Below are positions 34,166 through 43,620 of a stretch of 64,000 nucleotides of DNA, one piece after another. The DNA comes from Acidobacteriota bacterium (lineage in GTDB: Bacteria; Acidobacteriota; Blastocatellia; Pyrinomonadales; Pyrinomonadaceae). The stretch is from the NCBI GenBank assembly GCA_016700175.1, contig CP065003.1, positions 2,986,001 through 3,050,000 of the forward strand. The letters are read 5' to 3'. Within the stretch, counting starts at the first letter, position 1. Each line of letters opens with the position of its first letter. The position numbers were made by a program, and so were the translations under genes. The notes beneath the pieces were generated by a model. It ran no database searches. It saw only the letters and a list, made by a program, of their open reading frames with translations, and was not told where the DNA came from.

Positions 34166-34168
34166 CCG

Positions 34169-34412
34169 GTGAGCAGTGAGCAGTGAGCAGGAAGCAGTGA
34201 GCGGTGAGCAGGAAGCAGTGAGCAGAAAGCCGTTTAGCGGCGGGCTCGCCCGCAAGTGTGAGCAGAAAGCGAAGAATGGTGGAGTGAGCGGAATGAGAGG
34301 ATCGAAATGGAGAGTAATGAATCCGATGCACATGCTGGCCGGCAGATCGAGCCAGCGCTCTTTGCACACCCTTTTCTCTTCTCAGCTCACTGCTCCCTGC
34401 TCACAGCTCACT
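34169..34412. repeat. Palindromic element with GTGAGCA heptamer arms
   Basis: Eight to nine heptamers (GTGAGCA with GTGAGCG and GGAAGCA variants) run 34169-34231. Four inverted heptamers (GCTCACT, GCTCCCT, GCTCACA, GCTCACT) run 34385-34412. The core has no convincing gene. It separates sigma from anti-sigma and could fold into a long hairpin in their shared transcript. Confidence 0.9.
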
Positions 34413-34419
34413 AAACCCA

Positions 34420-35535
34420 ATGAATAGCCACGTAACAAACCAGATCTCCCTCTTTCTCGACCGCGAGCTTTCGGAAGATGAGCGGCGCGAGGTCGGAGAG
34501 CACCTCATCACCTGCGCCGAATGCAGAAGGGCGCACGACGAGGAAAAGGCAGGCCGCGAACTCGCGCGCGTGATGAGCGGCGAGGACGCGCCTCCGAGCG
34601 TCTGGGCGGGGATCGAATCGAAACTCGGGCAGGCCGAAGAAGAAGACCGTGCCCGCCGCCGTCGCGCTCGGATCCTGAAGCCCGCGCTCGCATTCGGTGT
34701 TGCGATCATCGCGATGGTGCTTGCGGCGCCTTTCTACATTTATCTGACCTCGGACGAAGAACAGGCGGCGGAGAGGCCCGTCGAAGGCCCCGTTTGGACA
34801 ATCGAAGAAACCCAAGGCGATCCTTCGACCTCGGGAAGCGGAAATACCATCGCGGCGGGCGAGGTGATCGAAACGGATGCGAGTTCCAGCGCGCGCATCG
34901 CTGTCGGGGACATAGGCCGCGTGGATGTCGCTCCGAACTCTCGTGTGAAGATAGTGAGCACCAGCGAAACCGAGAAGAGAATGTCTCTGGAACGCGGAAG
35001 GCTGAAAGCGGAGATAGTCGCGCCTCCGAGGCTGTTCATCGTCGATACGCCTAGCGCAAAGGCGGTGGACCTGGGCTGTGCGTACACTCTGGACGTCGAT
35101 GAGAATGGAAACAGCCGGCTTCACGTAACTAGCGGCTATGTCGCTCTTGAGACGGAAGGCCTGGAGTCGTACGTTCCCGCGGGAGCGTTCTGCGAGTCGC
35201 GAAAGGGAAAGAAGCTTGGGACGCCCTTCTTCGGGAATGCCTCGGATCTGCTGAAAAAATCGCTCGCCGACTTCGATTTCGGGGACGGCGGACCGAACGC
35301 GATCGATACGATCATCCGCGAATCCGTGAGAAAGGACACGCTTACACTTTGGCATCTTCTTGAAAAAGTGCCGGAAGCAAAGCGCGCCGAAATAGTGGCG
35401 AAGATCCTGGAGTATCTCGAACTGCCGGAAGGCGTGACCGTCGACGGCCTGATCAGGCTGGATGAAAAGATGATGATGGACCTGAGAAGCGACCTCGAGG
35501 TCCTCTGGTACGAAGAGCCCGGCTGGTTCGACTAG
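34420..35535 (+). CDS. Anti-sigma factor with zinc-finger and FecR domains
   Basis: A 371-residue single-pass protein. The N-terminal zinc-binding anti-sigma motif is H28-x3-C32-x2-C35; a transmembrane helix lies near 86-108; a FecR-type periplasmic domain follows (~140-235; 'ASSSARIAVGDIGRVDVAPNS'), and a unique C-terminal helical region. It would sequester the ECF sigma factor and release it upon a periplasmic signal. No TonB-dependent receptor adjoins it, so the inducing signal is unknown. It overlaps the convergent DUF1015 gene end by four bases. Confidence 0.9.
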   Translation: MNSHVTNQISLFLDRELSEDERREVGEHLITCAECRRAHDEEKAGRELARVMSGEDAPPSVWAGIESKLGQAEEEDRARRRRARILKPALAFGVAIIAMVLAAPFYIYLTSDEEQAAERPVEGPVWTIEETQGDPSTSGSGNTIAAGEVIETDASSSARIAVGDIGRVDVAPNSRVKIVSTSETEKRMSLERGRLKAEIVAPPRLFIVDTPSAKAVDLGCAYTLDVDENGNSRLHVTSGYVALETEGLESYVPAGAFCESRKGKKLGTPFFGNASDLLKKSLADFDFGDGGPNAIDTIIRESVRKDTLTLWHLLEKVPEAKRAEIVAKILEYLELPEGVTVDGLIRLDEKMMMDLRSDLEVLWYEEPGWFD

Positions 35536-36758
35536 AGTTCGTAAACCAGGAGGCCGTCCTTCAGCTTGGGATCGAACCAGGTCGATTTCGGAGGCATTAT
35601 TTCGCCGGTGTCCGAAACGTCCAGAAGGTCCTGCATCGTGGTCGGGAACAGCGAGAATGCCGCGACCGCATCGCCCGAATCCACCGACCTTTCAAGCTCT
35701 TCGGTGCCTCTGTTTCCGCCTACAAAGCCCAGCCTCGGATCGGTCCTCGGATCCTCGATCCCAAGAATCGGCGAGAGCACGTGATCCTGGAGAATGCTGA
35801 CGTCGAGACGTTCGATCGGGTCCGGCTCGCGAATGTATTCCACGGCGAACCTGAGCTTTCGCCACTTTCCGCCCATATAAAGGCAGATCGATCCGTGGTC
35901 GTGCGGCTCCTTCTCTCCCGTTTCCTGGATCACGAAATTGTCGCCGAGCTTCTCCAGGAACTCCTCTTCCGTCAATCCGTTCAGGTCCTTGACGACCCGG
36001 TTGTAAGCGAGTATCCGAAGGTACTCCGCCGGGTACATCCCGACCACGACGAAGTTGTAGTTCTCGTCGCCCGTATGGTCCGGATTCTTCTCTTTCAGAA
36101 TGCGACGCACGTTCGCCGAGCTTTCCGCGCGATGATGCCCGTCGGCGATGTAGAGAGATGGGACCTCTTCGAACGCCGCGATCCATTTCGCGGTGTCGGT
36201 GTCGCGCCAGACCGTATGGGCCGCGCCTTCCTTGCAGTGAAAATTGTAGAGCGGGCGCTCCTTGACCGTGTCGCCGATAAGGTGGTGAATGCGTGCCGTG
36301 TTGCGGAAAGCGAGGAAAATAAGCCCGGTCTGCGCTTCAAGCGCGAGCATATGGTCGGTCCGGTCTTGAACCTTGTCCGGCCGGGTCTTCTCGTGCTTCT
36401 TAATATGCCCGGTCTCGTATTCGTCGATCGAACAACAGGCGACGACGCCCGTCTGCGAATGGCCCTCGACAGCGAGCCTGTAAACGTAGATCGCCGGCTG
36501 TTCGTCCCGGACCAGGAGCTCTTTCTCGATGAACTCGTCGAGGTTCTTCTTCGCCCGGCTGAACACCTCCGAGGGTGCGGGGTCCGACCCCTCCGGGAAT
36601 TCGGCCTCGGCGCGGGTCACGCGCAGAAAGCTGATCGGGTTCGACTCGATGAAACGCCGTACTTCCGACTCGTAGACGACGTCGTATGGCACGCACGCGA
36701 CCTGCTTCGCCTTTTCCAGTGTCGGCCTGAGCGCCTTGAATGGTCTGATTACTGCCAC
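35532..36758 (-). CDS. DUF1015 family protein
   Basis: A 408-residue cytoplasmic protein matching DUF1015 along its full length: 'IRPFKALRPTLEKAKQVACV' at the start, 'VPYDVV', 'LYIADGHHRAESS' with paired His, and 'LGFVGGNRGTEELE'. Function unestablished; the HH-containing 'DGHHR' loop is the most conserved feature of the family and recalls ParB/Srx-type enzymes. It is convergent with the anti-sigma gene and upstream of two lipoprotein genes on the same strand, without tight packing. Confidence 0.88.
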   Translation of the reverse strand: MAVIRPFKALRPTLEKAKQVACVPYDVVYESEVRRFIESNPISFLRVTRAEAEFPEGSDPAPSEVFSRAKKNLDEFIEKELLVRDEQPAIYVYRLAVEGHSQTGVVACCSIDEYETGHIKKHEKTRPDKVQDRTDHMLALEAQTGLIFLAFRNTARIHHLIGDTVKERPLYNFHCKEGAAHTVWRDTDTAKWIAAFEEVPSLYIADGHHRAESSANVRRILKEKNPDHTGDENYNFVVVGMYPAEYLRILAYNRVVKDLNGLTEEEFLEKLGDNFVIQETGEKEPHDHGSICLYMGGKWRKLRFAVEYIREPDPIERLDVSILQDHVLSPILGIEDPRTDPRLGFVGGNRGTEELERSVDSGDAVAAFSLFPTTMQDLLDVSDTGEIMPPKSTWFDPKLKDGLLVYEL

Positions 36759-36782
36759 TTGTATCTCCGGGATCGAAGGGTC

Positions 36783-37289
36783 CTACATCTCTCCTTCCGG
36801 TGCGCCGTCGAATATCGCGAGCTTCCAGCTGCCGTCTTCCTTTACGAACGGAAGAGGATCCCATTCGCCGGTCTTGTCGTTCTGGAGTTCGAGCATCGCC
36901 TTGTCGCCGTCGATCTTCTCGTTCCTCATCTCCGGAAGCTTGGACATCTCTTCGAAGTCTTCCGCGACAAAGATCTCGTAAAACGACTTGCTTTCTTCCT
37001 GCGCCATCTTGTCGAAGCGTGTGAGAGTCGCCTTTGAAAGCGCCGACCTGATCATATCGCTGTCCTTTGCCTTCACGCCTTCGACGATCGTTTTGATCGC
37101 GTCTGTAGGGCTCGCGATAGCGCCGGCGGTTGAAGCTGCCGAATCAGGCGCGGTGTCGGTTCCGGATCCGGGCGACGCTGCGGCGGTTTCATTGCCGGCC
37201 GTGTTGGTATCGGCGGTATTCGCCGCTCCGCCGCAGCCGAACGCGAACATCGATGCAAAGATGGCCAGTGCGAAAAAGTAGCTCTTCAT
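36783..37289 (-). CDS. DUF4878-like lipoprotein (first)
   Basis: A 168-residue exported protein with 'FAFGCGG' (lipid C19), a 45-residue Thr/Ala/Ser-rich tether, then an NTF2-like/DUF4878 domain ('IKTIVEGVKAKDSDMIRSAL', 'GDKAMLELQNDKTGEWDPLP', 'DGSWKLAIF'). Its function is unknown; such domains bind small ligands or act structurally. A paralogue lies 92 bp upstream. Confidence 0.75.
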   Translation of the reverse strand: MKSYFFALAIFASMFAFGCGGAANTADTNTAGNETAAASPGSGTDTAPDSAASTAGAIASPTDAIKTIVEGVKAKDSDMIRSALSKATLTRFDKMAQEESKSFYEIFVAEDFEEMSKLPEMRNEKIDGDKAMLELQNDKTGEWDPLPFVKEDGSWKLAIFDGAPEGEM

Positions 37290-37381
37290 AATGTTCTCCA
37301 GGTTTCTTACCTTTTAACGAACTTGAAATGGAATGGTGACCGGAACCGCAATGCCGGTGTATTTGCGTGCAGGCCGATACT

Positions 37382-37963
37382 TCAATTGATGGTCGGCGGC
37401 GGGAGCGGGACTTCGGGCGAGGGCGACGCCGTCGGAGACTCGGCCGGATCAGGACTCGTGGCAGGGCTTGCTTCGCCTTCCGGCAAAGGACTCTCCTCGG
37501 TCGGAATGCCGCCTTGGTCCAGCTGCTGTTCGAGAAGCTGGTTCTGCTTCTCAATATCCTCGATCATCTTGTCGCTTGTGCCCTTTCGGTCGATCTTCCA
37601 CGCTCCGTTTTCGCGGACCAGAAATACGGTGTCCCAGCCTCCGAAGGCATTCTCCACCTCGACTGTCGCCCGGTCGCCTTCGATCTTCTCGTTTCGATAA
37701 TCAAACACCCTCTGGTCAGACGCGAAAAGGGTCTGCTGCTCTACGATCTCGTCGACCGTCACGCCGCGCGCCTTTGCCTCTTCCTGATGCATTTTCAAAG
37801 AGGCTTCTGAAAGAAGGAGTTTCATCATCGTGATGTCCTTCGATTTCATCGCGATCGTGTAAGCCTTGAGGGTCTCGACGGGGGTCGCGGGCTGGCGGCT
37901 TTCGCCGCAGGCGAGGAGTGCGAAACACGCGGAAACCGCGATAAATGCGACAATTGCGCGCAT
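37382..37963 (-). CDS. DUF4878-like lipoprotein (second, with C-terminal Pro/Ser tail)
   Basis: A 193-residue lipoprotein: 'FALLAC' lipobox near residue 19, NTF2-like domain ('VETLKAYTIAMKSKDITMMK', 'ENGAWKIDRKG'), and a C-terminal Pro/Ser/Glu-rich tail (~150-193), where its paralogue has its low-complexity tether at the N-terminal side. The pattern 'YRNEKIEGDRATVEVEN' parallels 'MRNEKIDGDKAMLELQN' of the paralogue, supporting tandem duplication. ATG 37963 preferred over TTG 37969. Confidence 0.75.
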   Translation of the reverse strand: MRAIVAFIAVSACFALLACGESRQPATPVETLKAYTIAMKSKDITMMKLLLSEASLKMHQEEAKARGVTVDEIVEQQTLFASDQRVFDYRNEKIEGDRATVEVENAFGGWDTVFLVRENGAWKIDRKGTSDKMIEDIEKQNQLLEQQLDQGGIPTEESPLPEGEASPATSPDPAESPTASPSPEVPLPPPTIN

Positions 37964-37992
37964 AGTCAAAAGTTAGGAATTCCGTGCGAAAG

Positions 37993-38018
37993 GGATATAC
38001 TCTACGCAAAGTATATCC
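37993..38018. promoter_or_regulatory. Short inverted repeat upstream of pterin dehydratase gene
   Basis: GGATATACT (37993-38001) and AGTATATCC (38010-38018) form a perfect 9-bp inverted repeat with an 8-nt loop, 21 bases before the start of the pterin dehydratase gene. It could be an operator or a 5'-UTR hairpin; its A/T-rich half sites also overlap a possible promoter -10. Confidence 0.4.
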
Positions 38019-38038
38019 AAAATCAAGGAGCGTGACGA

Positions 38039-38326
38039 ATGAGCCGCAGGAAACTTAGCGACGATGAGATAAGGGATTCGCTGGACGCACTCGACGGGTG
38101 GAAGGTCGATGGAGACTGGCTGAAGAAACGCTTCGATTTTCGTAATTTTGTGCACAGCCTGGAGTTTGTGAACAAGGTCGGCGAGATCGCGGAAGAGGCG
38201 GACCATCATCCGGATATCAAGTTCGGCTGGGGCTATGCGGAGATCGAGCTGACGACCCACGATACGGGCGGCCTGACGAAGAACGACTTCGACGTCGCGG
38301 GGAAGATCGACGGCATTGATCATTGA
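38039..38326 (+). CDS. phhB: Pterin-4a-carbinolamine dehydratase
   Basis: A 95-residue protein with the family signature H56-H57-P58, W64 and 'LTTHDTGGLTKND'. It dehydrates 4a-hydroxytetrahydrobiopterin after aromatic hydroxylation, and may also act in transcription or molybdopterin metabolism. A purine-rich AAGGAG precedes the ATG. No phenylalanine hydroxylase is visible in this window. Confidence 0.93.
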   Translation: MSRRKLSDDEIRDSLDALDGWKVDGDWLKKRFDFRNFVHSLEFVNKVGEIAEEADHHPDIKFGWGYAEIELTTHDTGGLTKNDFDVAGKIDGIDH

Positions 38327-38447
38327 CCAAGGACCAGGGACCAGTGAGCAATTACCAATGAAGAGTCGCGAAGCGACGCGGGTATGGCTTAGCAAGTCAA
38401 TGAGAGCTTGTTCGATCGATGTTTGCGGCTGTGCCGCCGGTGTGTAG

Positions 38448-38572
38448 GGTAAGCCTCCGGCTTACCATGAGCGGCTTTCTTTGAGATCCGCGGGGGCTGA
38501 GCCCCCGCGGGACGGTTTGGGGCCGCGGCCGGAAACGCAAGCGTTTCCGCACACAATGGCGGCGAAGCCGCG
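38448..38572. repeat. Cluster of three hairpins, shared in part with the right end of the window
   Basis: GGTAAGCC/GGCTTACC (38448-38466), CCGCGGGGGC/GCCCCCGCGG (38489-38511) and CGGAAACGC/GCGTTTCCG (38530-38549) are adjacent hairpins, followed by GGCGGCGAAGCCGCGG. The last two motifs recur at 63922-63964. The whole 292-bp gap (38327-38618) between the pterin dehydratase and isocitrate dehydrogenase genes has no gene; its start carries GGACCAGTGAGCA and GAAGAGTCGCGAAGCGACG words seen in other elements. Confidence 0.75.
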
Positions 38573-38618
38573 GGAACCGGCAAGGCCGCCTGCGCTCCAG
38601 TCAGAAAAGGCTCACCGC

Positions 38619-40823
38619 TCACTCAAATATCTCATTCAACGTCGCCGAAGGCCTCATCGCGGCGTACGTCTTCTCGCGGTCCGGATGATAGTACCCGCCG
38701 ATGTCCTGCGGATCGCCCTGCGCCCCGATCAGTTCCTCGTTGATCTTTGTTTCGTTATCCCGAAGCGCTTCCGCGATCGGAGCGAATTCCTTTGCAAGCT
38801 CCGGATCCTCGTTCTGGTTCGCGAGGCTTTCGGCCCAGTACATCGCAAGGTAGAAGTGTGAACCGCGGTTGTCGATCTGCCCCAGCTTCCTTGCGGGAGA
38901 CCTGTTGTTCGCCAGGAACTTCGCGTTCGCCTCGTCGAGAGAATCTGCCAGCAGTCCCGCCTTCTTGTTTCCGGTGCTCTGCGCCAGAAATTCAAGACTC
39001 GCCTGCAGCGCCAGGAACTCTCCAAGCGAATCCCAACGCAGATATCCGACCTCCAGGAACTGCTGTATGTGTTTGGGCGCGCTTCCCCCCGCACCGGTCT
39101 CGAACAGGCTGCCTCCGTTCATAAGCGGCACTATCGAGAGCATCTTTGCCGAGGTCCCGAGCTCCAGGATCGGGAACATATCCGTGATGTAATCCCGAAG
39201 CACATTTCCGGTAACCGAGATCGTGTCTTTGCCCTCCCGGGCGCGCTTGAGGGTTTCCAGGACGGCATCCTTCACGTCCATGATCCTTATGTCGAGTCCC
39301 GCAAGATCTTCGTCCTGAAGGTATCTCTCCACCTTCGCGATTATCTGCGAATCGTGCGCCCTTTCCTTGTCGAGCCAAAAGATCGCGGGAGTGCCGGAAA
39401 GCCTTGCCCTTCGAACCGCCAGGCTCACCCAGTCCCTGATCGGAGCGTCCTTGGCCTGGCACATCCTGAAGATGTCACCGGCCCTCACATTCTGCTCCAG
39501 AAGCACGTTGCCGTTGCGATCCTCTACTTTTACCTTTCCTTCTTCCGTGACCTGAAAGGTCTTGTCGTGAGAGCCGTACTCTTCCGCCTTCTGCGCCATA
39601 AGGCCGACGTTCGGGACGGAGCCGAAGGTCGTCGGGTCTATCGCGCCGTTCTGTTTCATATCGGCGATGATCGCTTCGTAAAATCCTGCGTACGTCCTGT
39701 CCGGAATGATGCAGACCGCGTCTTCCTCATTCCCGTCCCGGTTCCACATTTTTCCGCCGCCGCGAACAAGCGCGGCCATCGAGGCGTCAACGATCACGTC
39801 CGAAGAAACGTGGAAGTTGGTGATGCCCTTGTCGGAGTTCACCATCGCGATCCTCGGGCCGTTCTCGATCGCCTTTTCTATGTCTTCCTTTATCTCCTCT
39901 TCTTTCGGATGGCCCTTGATCTTCTCGTAAAGCGTCGCAAGTCCGAACTTTCCATCGATTTCGAGCTCTTCGAATGTGCCGGCGTATTTTTCGAAAACGT
40001 CTTTGAAATAGGTTTCGACGACCGCGCCGAATATGATCGGGTCGGAAACCTTCATCATCGTCGCCTTCAAATGCGCGGAAAGTAGTATGTCCTTCTCCTT
40101 CGCCTCTTCGATCGCCTCAGCGACAAATGACTTCAGCGCGGAAATATCCATTACGGACGAATCGATCACTTCTCTGGAAAGCAACGGTGCAAAGTCTTTC
40201 AATATGCTCTCAGAGCCATCGCCGCCGTAGAAGACGATCCGGAATTCCCCATCGTTCTCCACGGTCATCGAGGTCTCGGTACCGTAGAAATCCCCGGACT
40301 CCATGTGTGCGACTGACGTTTTCGAGTCTGAACTCCAGGCGCCCATTCTGTGCGGATGGGCTTTCGCGAACTCCTTCACTGCCTTAGGTGCGCGACGGTC
40401 GGAGTTTCCTTCTCTCAGCACCGGATTCACCGCGCTCCCCAGGACCTTCGAGTATTTCCTGTTGATGGCAATCTCTTCGTCGGTCTCCGGTTCGCTCGGA
40501 TAGTCGGGCACCGCGTACCCGGATCTCTGAAGTTCGGCGATGGCTTCTTCCAGCTGTGGAACGGACGCGGAGATATTCGGGAGCTTGATGATGTTGGCTT
40601 CAGGCCTCTGCGCGAGTTCGCCCAGCGCAGCAAGCGCGTCGGGGACCCTCTGGTCCTCGCTCAGGTACTCCGGGAAGTTCGCAAGGATCCTTCCGGCCAG
40701 CGATATATCCGGGACTTCGATCTCAATGCCCGCGGATCCAGCAAATGCCCTGATGATCGGTAAAAAGGAGTGCGTCGCCAGCATCGGCGCTTCGTCGGTT
40801 AAGGTGTAATAGATTTTTGACAT
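38619..40823 (-). CDS. icd: Monomeric NADP-dependent isocitrate dehydrogenase
   Basis: A 734-residue protein of the large monomeric IDH family (usual length ~740), starting 'MSKIYYTLTDEAPMLATHSF'. Landmarks are 'LPNISASVPQLEEAIAELQ', 'RNGNVLLEQNVRAGDIFRMC' and 'FETGAGGSAPKHIQQF'. It oxidises isocitrate to 2-oxoglutarate and CO2 with NADP+ in the TCA cycle. This monomeric form is not homologous in length to the usual dimeric Icd and has patchy distribution among bacteria. Monocistronic. Confidence 0.95.
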   Translation of the reverse strand: MSKIYYTLTDEAPMLATHSFLPIIRAFAGSAGIEIEVPDISLAGRILANFPEYLSEDQRVPDALAALGELAQRPEANIIKLPNISASVPQLEEAIAELQRSGYAVPDYPSEPETDEEIAINRKYSKVLGSAVNPVLREGNSDRRAPKAVKEFAKAHPHRMGAWSSDSKTSVAHMESGDFYGTETSMTVENDGEFRIVFYGGDGSESILKDFAPLLSREVIDSSVMDISALKSFVAEAIEEAKEKDILLSAHLKATMMKVSDPIIFGAVVETYFKDVFEKYAGTFEELEIDGKFGLATLYEKIKGHPKEEEIKEDIEKAIENGPRIAMVNSDKGITNFHVSSDVIVDASMAALVRGGGKMWNRDGNEEDAVCIIPDRTYAGFYEAIIADMKQNGAIDPTTFGSVPNVGLMAQKAEEYGSHDKTFQVTEEGKVKVEDRNGNVLLEQNVRAGDIFRMCQAKDAPIRDWVSLAVRRARLSGTPAIFWLDKERAHDSQIIAKVERYLQDEDLAGLDIRIMDVKDAVLETLKRAREGKDTISVTGNVLRDYITDMFPILELGTSAKMLSIVPLMNGGSLFETGAGGSAPKHIQQFLEVGYLRWDSLGEFLALQASLEFLAQSTGNKKAGLLADSLDEANAKFLANNRSPARKLGQIDNRGSHFYLAMYWAESLANQNEDPELAKEFAPIAEALRDNETKINEELIGAQGDPQDIGGYYHPDREKTYAAMRPSATLNEIFE

Positions 40824-41000
40824 TTTGATCGTTTGATTCTTGGTCCTGATTCCAGATTCCCGATATTTCCGAACGACGAGCTTAACCGCAGGACCTCAAA
40901 ATCGGTTGAAGATGATCGAACAATAGCGATATTCTCTTCAAGTTTACGTCAAGTCCAAAGCTATAACGAGTTGGGCCGTCCTATCTCGTTTTAATAAATA

Positions 41001-41681
41001 ATGCGACACAACGAGATTTATGAACGCGTCCGCAAGCTCATCGACGAGCGGGAGCTCGACGACGAGAATCTCGACGCCGCGAACGGCGAGCTCCTGGATC
41101 TGCTTGACGAGGATCCCGAATGCGCGTGGGCGTACGGGCTTCTTTCCGAGATCTATTACTGGACGGGCGAGTACGCCGATCCTGACGAGAGACTCTTCTA
41201 CTTCAACGAGGGCGTCGAGTACGGCGAGCAGGGAGTCGAGATCGACGAGGATTGCGTCGAAGCGAACTTCTGGCTCGCGGCGAACTGGGGTTCGTACGGC
41301 CAGGAGAAGGGAATCATGAAGAGCCTTTTCCTTGTGAACCCGATAAAGGAAGCGGTCGAGCGTGTGATGGAACACGATGAGTCCCATTTTTACGGGGGTC
41401 CGTACCGTATCCTGGGCAGGCTTTACAACAAGGCCCCGGGATTCCCGATCTCGATCGGGGATAATAAAAAGGCGGAAGAGTGCCTACTGAAAGCGGTCGA
41501 GCTTGGTCCGAAATTTTTCCTGAATCACCTGTTCCTCGCGGAGCTCTATATCTCGACGCGGGAAAAGGCGAAGGCCCGCGAGCAGCTGGAGTGGATACTC
41601 GAGACGCCCGCGAACAAGAACCACGAACGCGAGGACGAGGGCTACAAGGATGAGGCGGAGGCACTGCTGGCTTCGGTGTGA
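41001..41681 (+). CDS. TPR-like protein of the TatT (TRAP transporter T-component) type
   Basis: A 226-residue helical protein with TPR-like repeats. 'EANFWLAANWGSYGQEKGI' and 'HFYGGPYRILGRLYNKAPGF' resemble TatT, the periplasmic trimeric partner of some TRAP transporters, but no signal peptide is visible and no TRAP genes are nearby, so a cytoplasmic scaffolding role is as likely. Confidence 0.7.
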   Translation: MRHNEIYERVRKLIDERELDDENLDAANGELLDLLDEDPECAWAYGLLSEIYYWTGEYADPDERLFYFNEGVEYGEQGVEIDEDCVEANFWLAANWGSYGQEKGIMKSLFLVNPIKEAVERVMEHDESHFYGGPYRILGRLYNKAPGFPISIGDNKKAEECLLKAVELGPKFFLNHLFLAELYISTREKAKAREQLEWILETPANKNHEREDEGYKDEAEALLASV

Positions 41682-41787
41682 GGGATAGGTTGGCCGCTGA
41701 TCTTCTCGGATAACGCGGATTTCGAAATTCTGGTCCCGCTACCACGACTGCTCATTGGGCTACGCCCATTGCTCATTGACCAACGAA

Positions 41788-41953
41788 GAGTCGCAAAGCG
41801 ACGGCCTGCCTTTAGCCGTGGACAAGCCCGCAGGGCGCAGTCCACGGTAGGCGTCGTAAATCATTCGCGATGCGGGGATCGTTTCCGATGCTTCCCGTGG
41901 GTTCCGCCTTCGGCTCCACCCACGGCTAAAAGCAGGTCGTCGCTTCGCGACTC
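41788..41953. repeat. Palindromic element with 34-nt arms, inside a gene-free gap
   Basis: Arms at 41788-41821 (GAGTCGCAAAGCGACGGCCT...) and 41920-41953 match at about 30 of 34 positions when inverted. Nested inside are GTGGACAAG/CAGTCCAC and CGTGGGT/ACCCACG pairs. Flanking words TGCTCATTG and GATCGGTCGTCGCTTCGCGA extend the symmetry to about 41745-42045, so essentially the whole 403-bp gap (41682-42084) is repeat-derived; no gene is seen. Confidence 0.85.
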
Positions 41954-42084
41954 ATCATTGAGCAATGATCGGTCGTCGCTTCGCGATTCTTCAATGATCT
42001 CTTCATTGATCGATGAGCCATGAACATTGACCAATGACCCGTCCCCGTTTCACGATCTATTCACGATTCCCCTATAATCCCCGC

Positions 42085-43620
42085 ATGCGTAAACTTGCCG
42101 TCGCGTTACTTCTTCTTCTGCTCCTGTCCGTCTCCGCAATCGCGCAGGAGAAGACCGCGACCATCCTCTACACGAACGATTTCCACACGGCGTTCGATCC
42201 GATCCCGGCTTACTGGCTCGAAGGCTCGCCCAAGCTCGGCGGCGCCGCCGAGCTCACCACGCTTGTCAACCGGATCCGGGCGAAGGAAGACCGCGTTTTC
42301 CTCTTCGACACAGGCGACATGTTCACCGGCCAGATGTCCTTTCTGACTAAAGGCGAGGCGCTGATGGAAATGATGATGTCGATGAAGTACGACGCAATGG
42401 CGATCGGCAATCACGAGTTCGACTACGGCGCCGACAACTTCTTCGAACAGATGAACCGCGTGCCGTTCCCCGTGCTCGGCGCGAACATCTTCTACAAAGG
42501 CACGAACCACCCGTACAGCCGGCCGTACACGATCATCGAGAAGGACGGCATCCGCCTGGGAGTCATCGGGATCATCGGCCAGGACGCGCGTAGCGTCGCA
42601 CTTCCTTCGGGCATCACGAACCTCGAATTCCCCGACCCGATCCCTATCGTCCGCAAGCACGTGAAGGAACTGGAACCGCTGGTCGATCTGATCGTCGTCC
42701 TCGCGCACCAGGGCAAGACCGGACCGATGCAGACCGACGCCGAAAACCGTCCCGAGGTCCAGCGAGACTTCGACGAGGACATACGCCTGACTACCGAGGT
42801 CGAGGGAATCGACGTCTTCGTAGGCGGCCATGCGCACCGAGGTATCGAGCAGCCTTACGTAAATCCGAAGACAGGAACGATCATCGTCCAGACATACGGC
42901 TTCGGTACGCGCCTCGGTTACCTGAAGGTAAAGGTGAACGGCGGAAAGGTCGTCTCGCACGAGGGCGAACTGCTGAAGGTCTGGAGCGACCAGCTTGAGC
43001 CCGATCCGGTCGTCGCGGCGAAGATCGCGAAGTACAAGAAGATGCTGGCGCCGAAGATCGGAATCGTGCAGGGCAGGCTTGAGAAGAGGCTCGTTCGCGA
43101 CTACAACCGCGAGTCGTCGCTCGGAAATTTCGTCGCGGACGTTATGAAGGATATTTCGGGCGCCGAGGCCGCGGTGACGAACGCCGGCGGCCTGCGCGCC
43201 GACCTTCCGGAAGGCGAGGTCACGAACGGAAATGTGCTCGATGCCCTGCCGTTCGTGAACACCGTCGTCGTCTGCGAGATGACGGGAGCCCAGATCAAAG
43301 AGGTGATGGAGCAGGGTTTTTCGCTGGAGCGCGGGATGATCCAGGTTTCGGGCCTGAAAGCGATCTACGATATGTCGAGACCCGTCGGGTCGAGGCTCGT
43401 AAGTCTCGAGATCAACGGAGTCCCTGTTGACGACAGGAAGACTTACAAGATCGCGACGAACAGCTTCGTCGCTCAGGGCGGAGACCTTTACCAGACGTTT
43501 CTCGGCACGAAGCAGGGAGAAGAAGGGCCTCTGCTTTCGGATATCGTAATGGATTACCTGAAGAGAAAGGGAACGGTCGGGCCGCCGGCTATGGGCCGGC
43601 TTCTGCCGCGCAAGAACTAG
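42085..43620 (+). CDS. Exported 5'-nucleotidase/metallophosphatase (UshA-like)
   Basis: A 511-residue protein with a signal peptide (cleavage ~'AIAQ'), calcineurin-like metallophosphatase domain ('LYTNDFHTAF', 'FDTGDMFTG', 'AIGNHEFDYG', 'GGHAHRG') and a C-terminal 5'-nucleotidase domain ('VTNAGGLRADLPEGEVTNG', 'MTGAQIKEVMEQG'). It hydrolyses nucleotides or UDP-sugars in the periplasm. The frame opens at 42034, but ATG 42085 begins the signal peptide. Confidence 0.9.
   Translation: MRKLAVALLLLLLLSVSAIAQEKTATILYTNDFHTAFDPIPAYWLEGSPKLGGAAELTTLVNRIRAKEDRVFLFDTGDMFTGQMSFLTKGEALMEMMMSMKYDAMAIGNHEFDYGADNFFEQMNRVPFPVLGANIFYKGTNHPYSRPYTIIEKDGIRLGVIGIIGQDARSVALPSGITNLEFPDPIPIVRKHVKELEPLVDLIVVLAHQGKTGPMQTDAENRPEVQRDFDEDIRLTTEVEGIDVFVGGHAHRGIEQPYVNPKTGTIIVQTYGFGTRLGYLKVKVNGGKVVSHEGELLKVWSDQLEPDPVVAAKIAKYKKMLAPKIGIVQGRLEKRLVRDYNRESSLGNFVADVMKDISGAEAAVTNAGGLRADLPEGEVTNGNVLDALPFVNTVVVCEMTGAQIKEVMEQGFSLERGMIQVSGLKAIYDMSRPVGSRLVSLEINGVPVDDRKTYKIATNSFVAQGGDLYQTFLGTKQGEEGPLLSDIVMDYLKRKGTVGPPAMGRLLPRKN

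Noticed and set aside
39069..40085. 338-codon plus-strand frame
   Set aside because: Antisense of monomeric isocitrate dehydrogenase; no recognisable domain.
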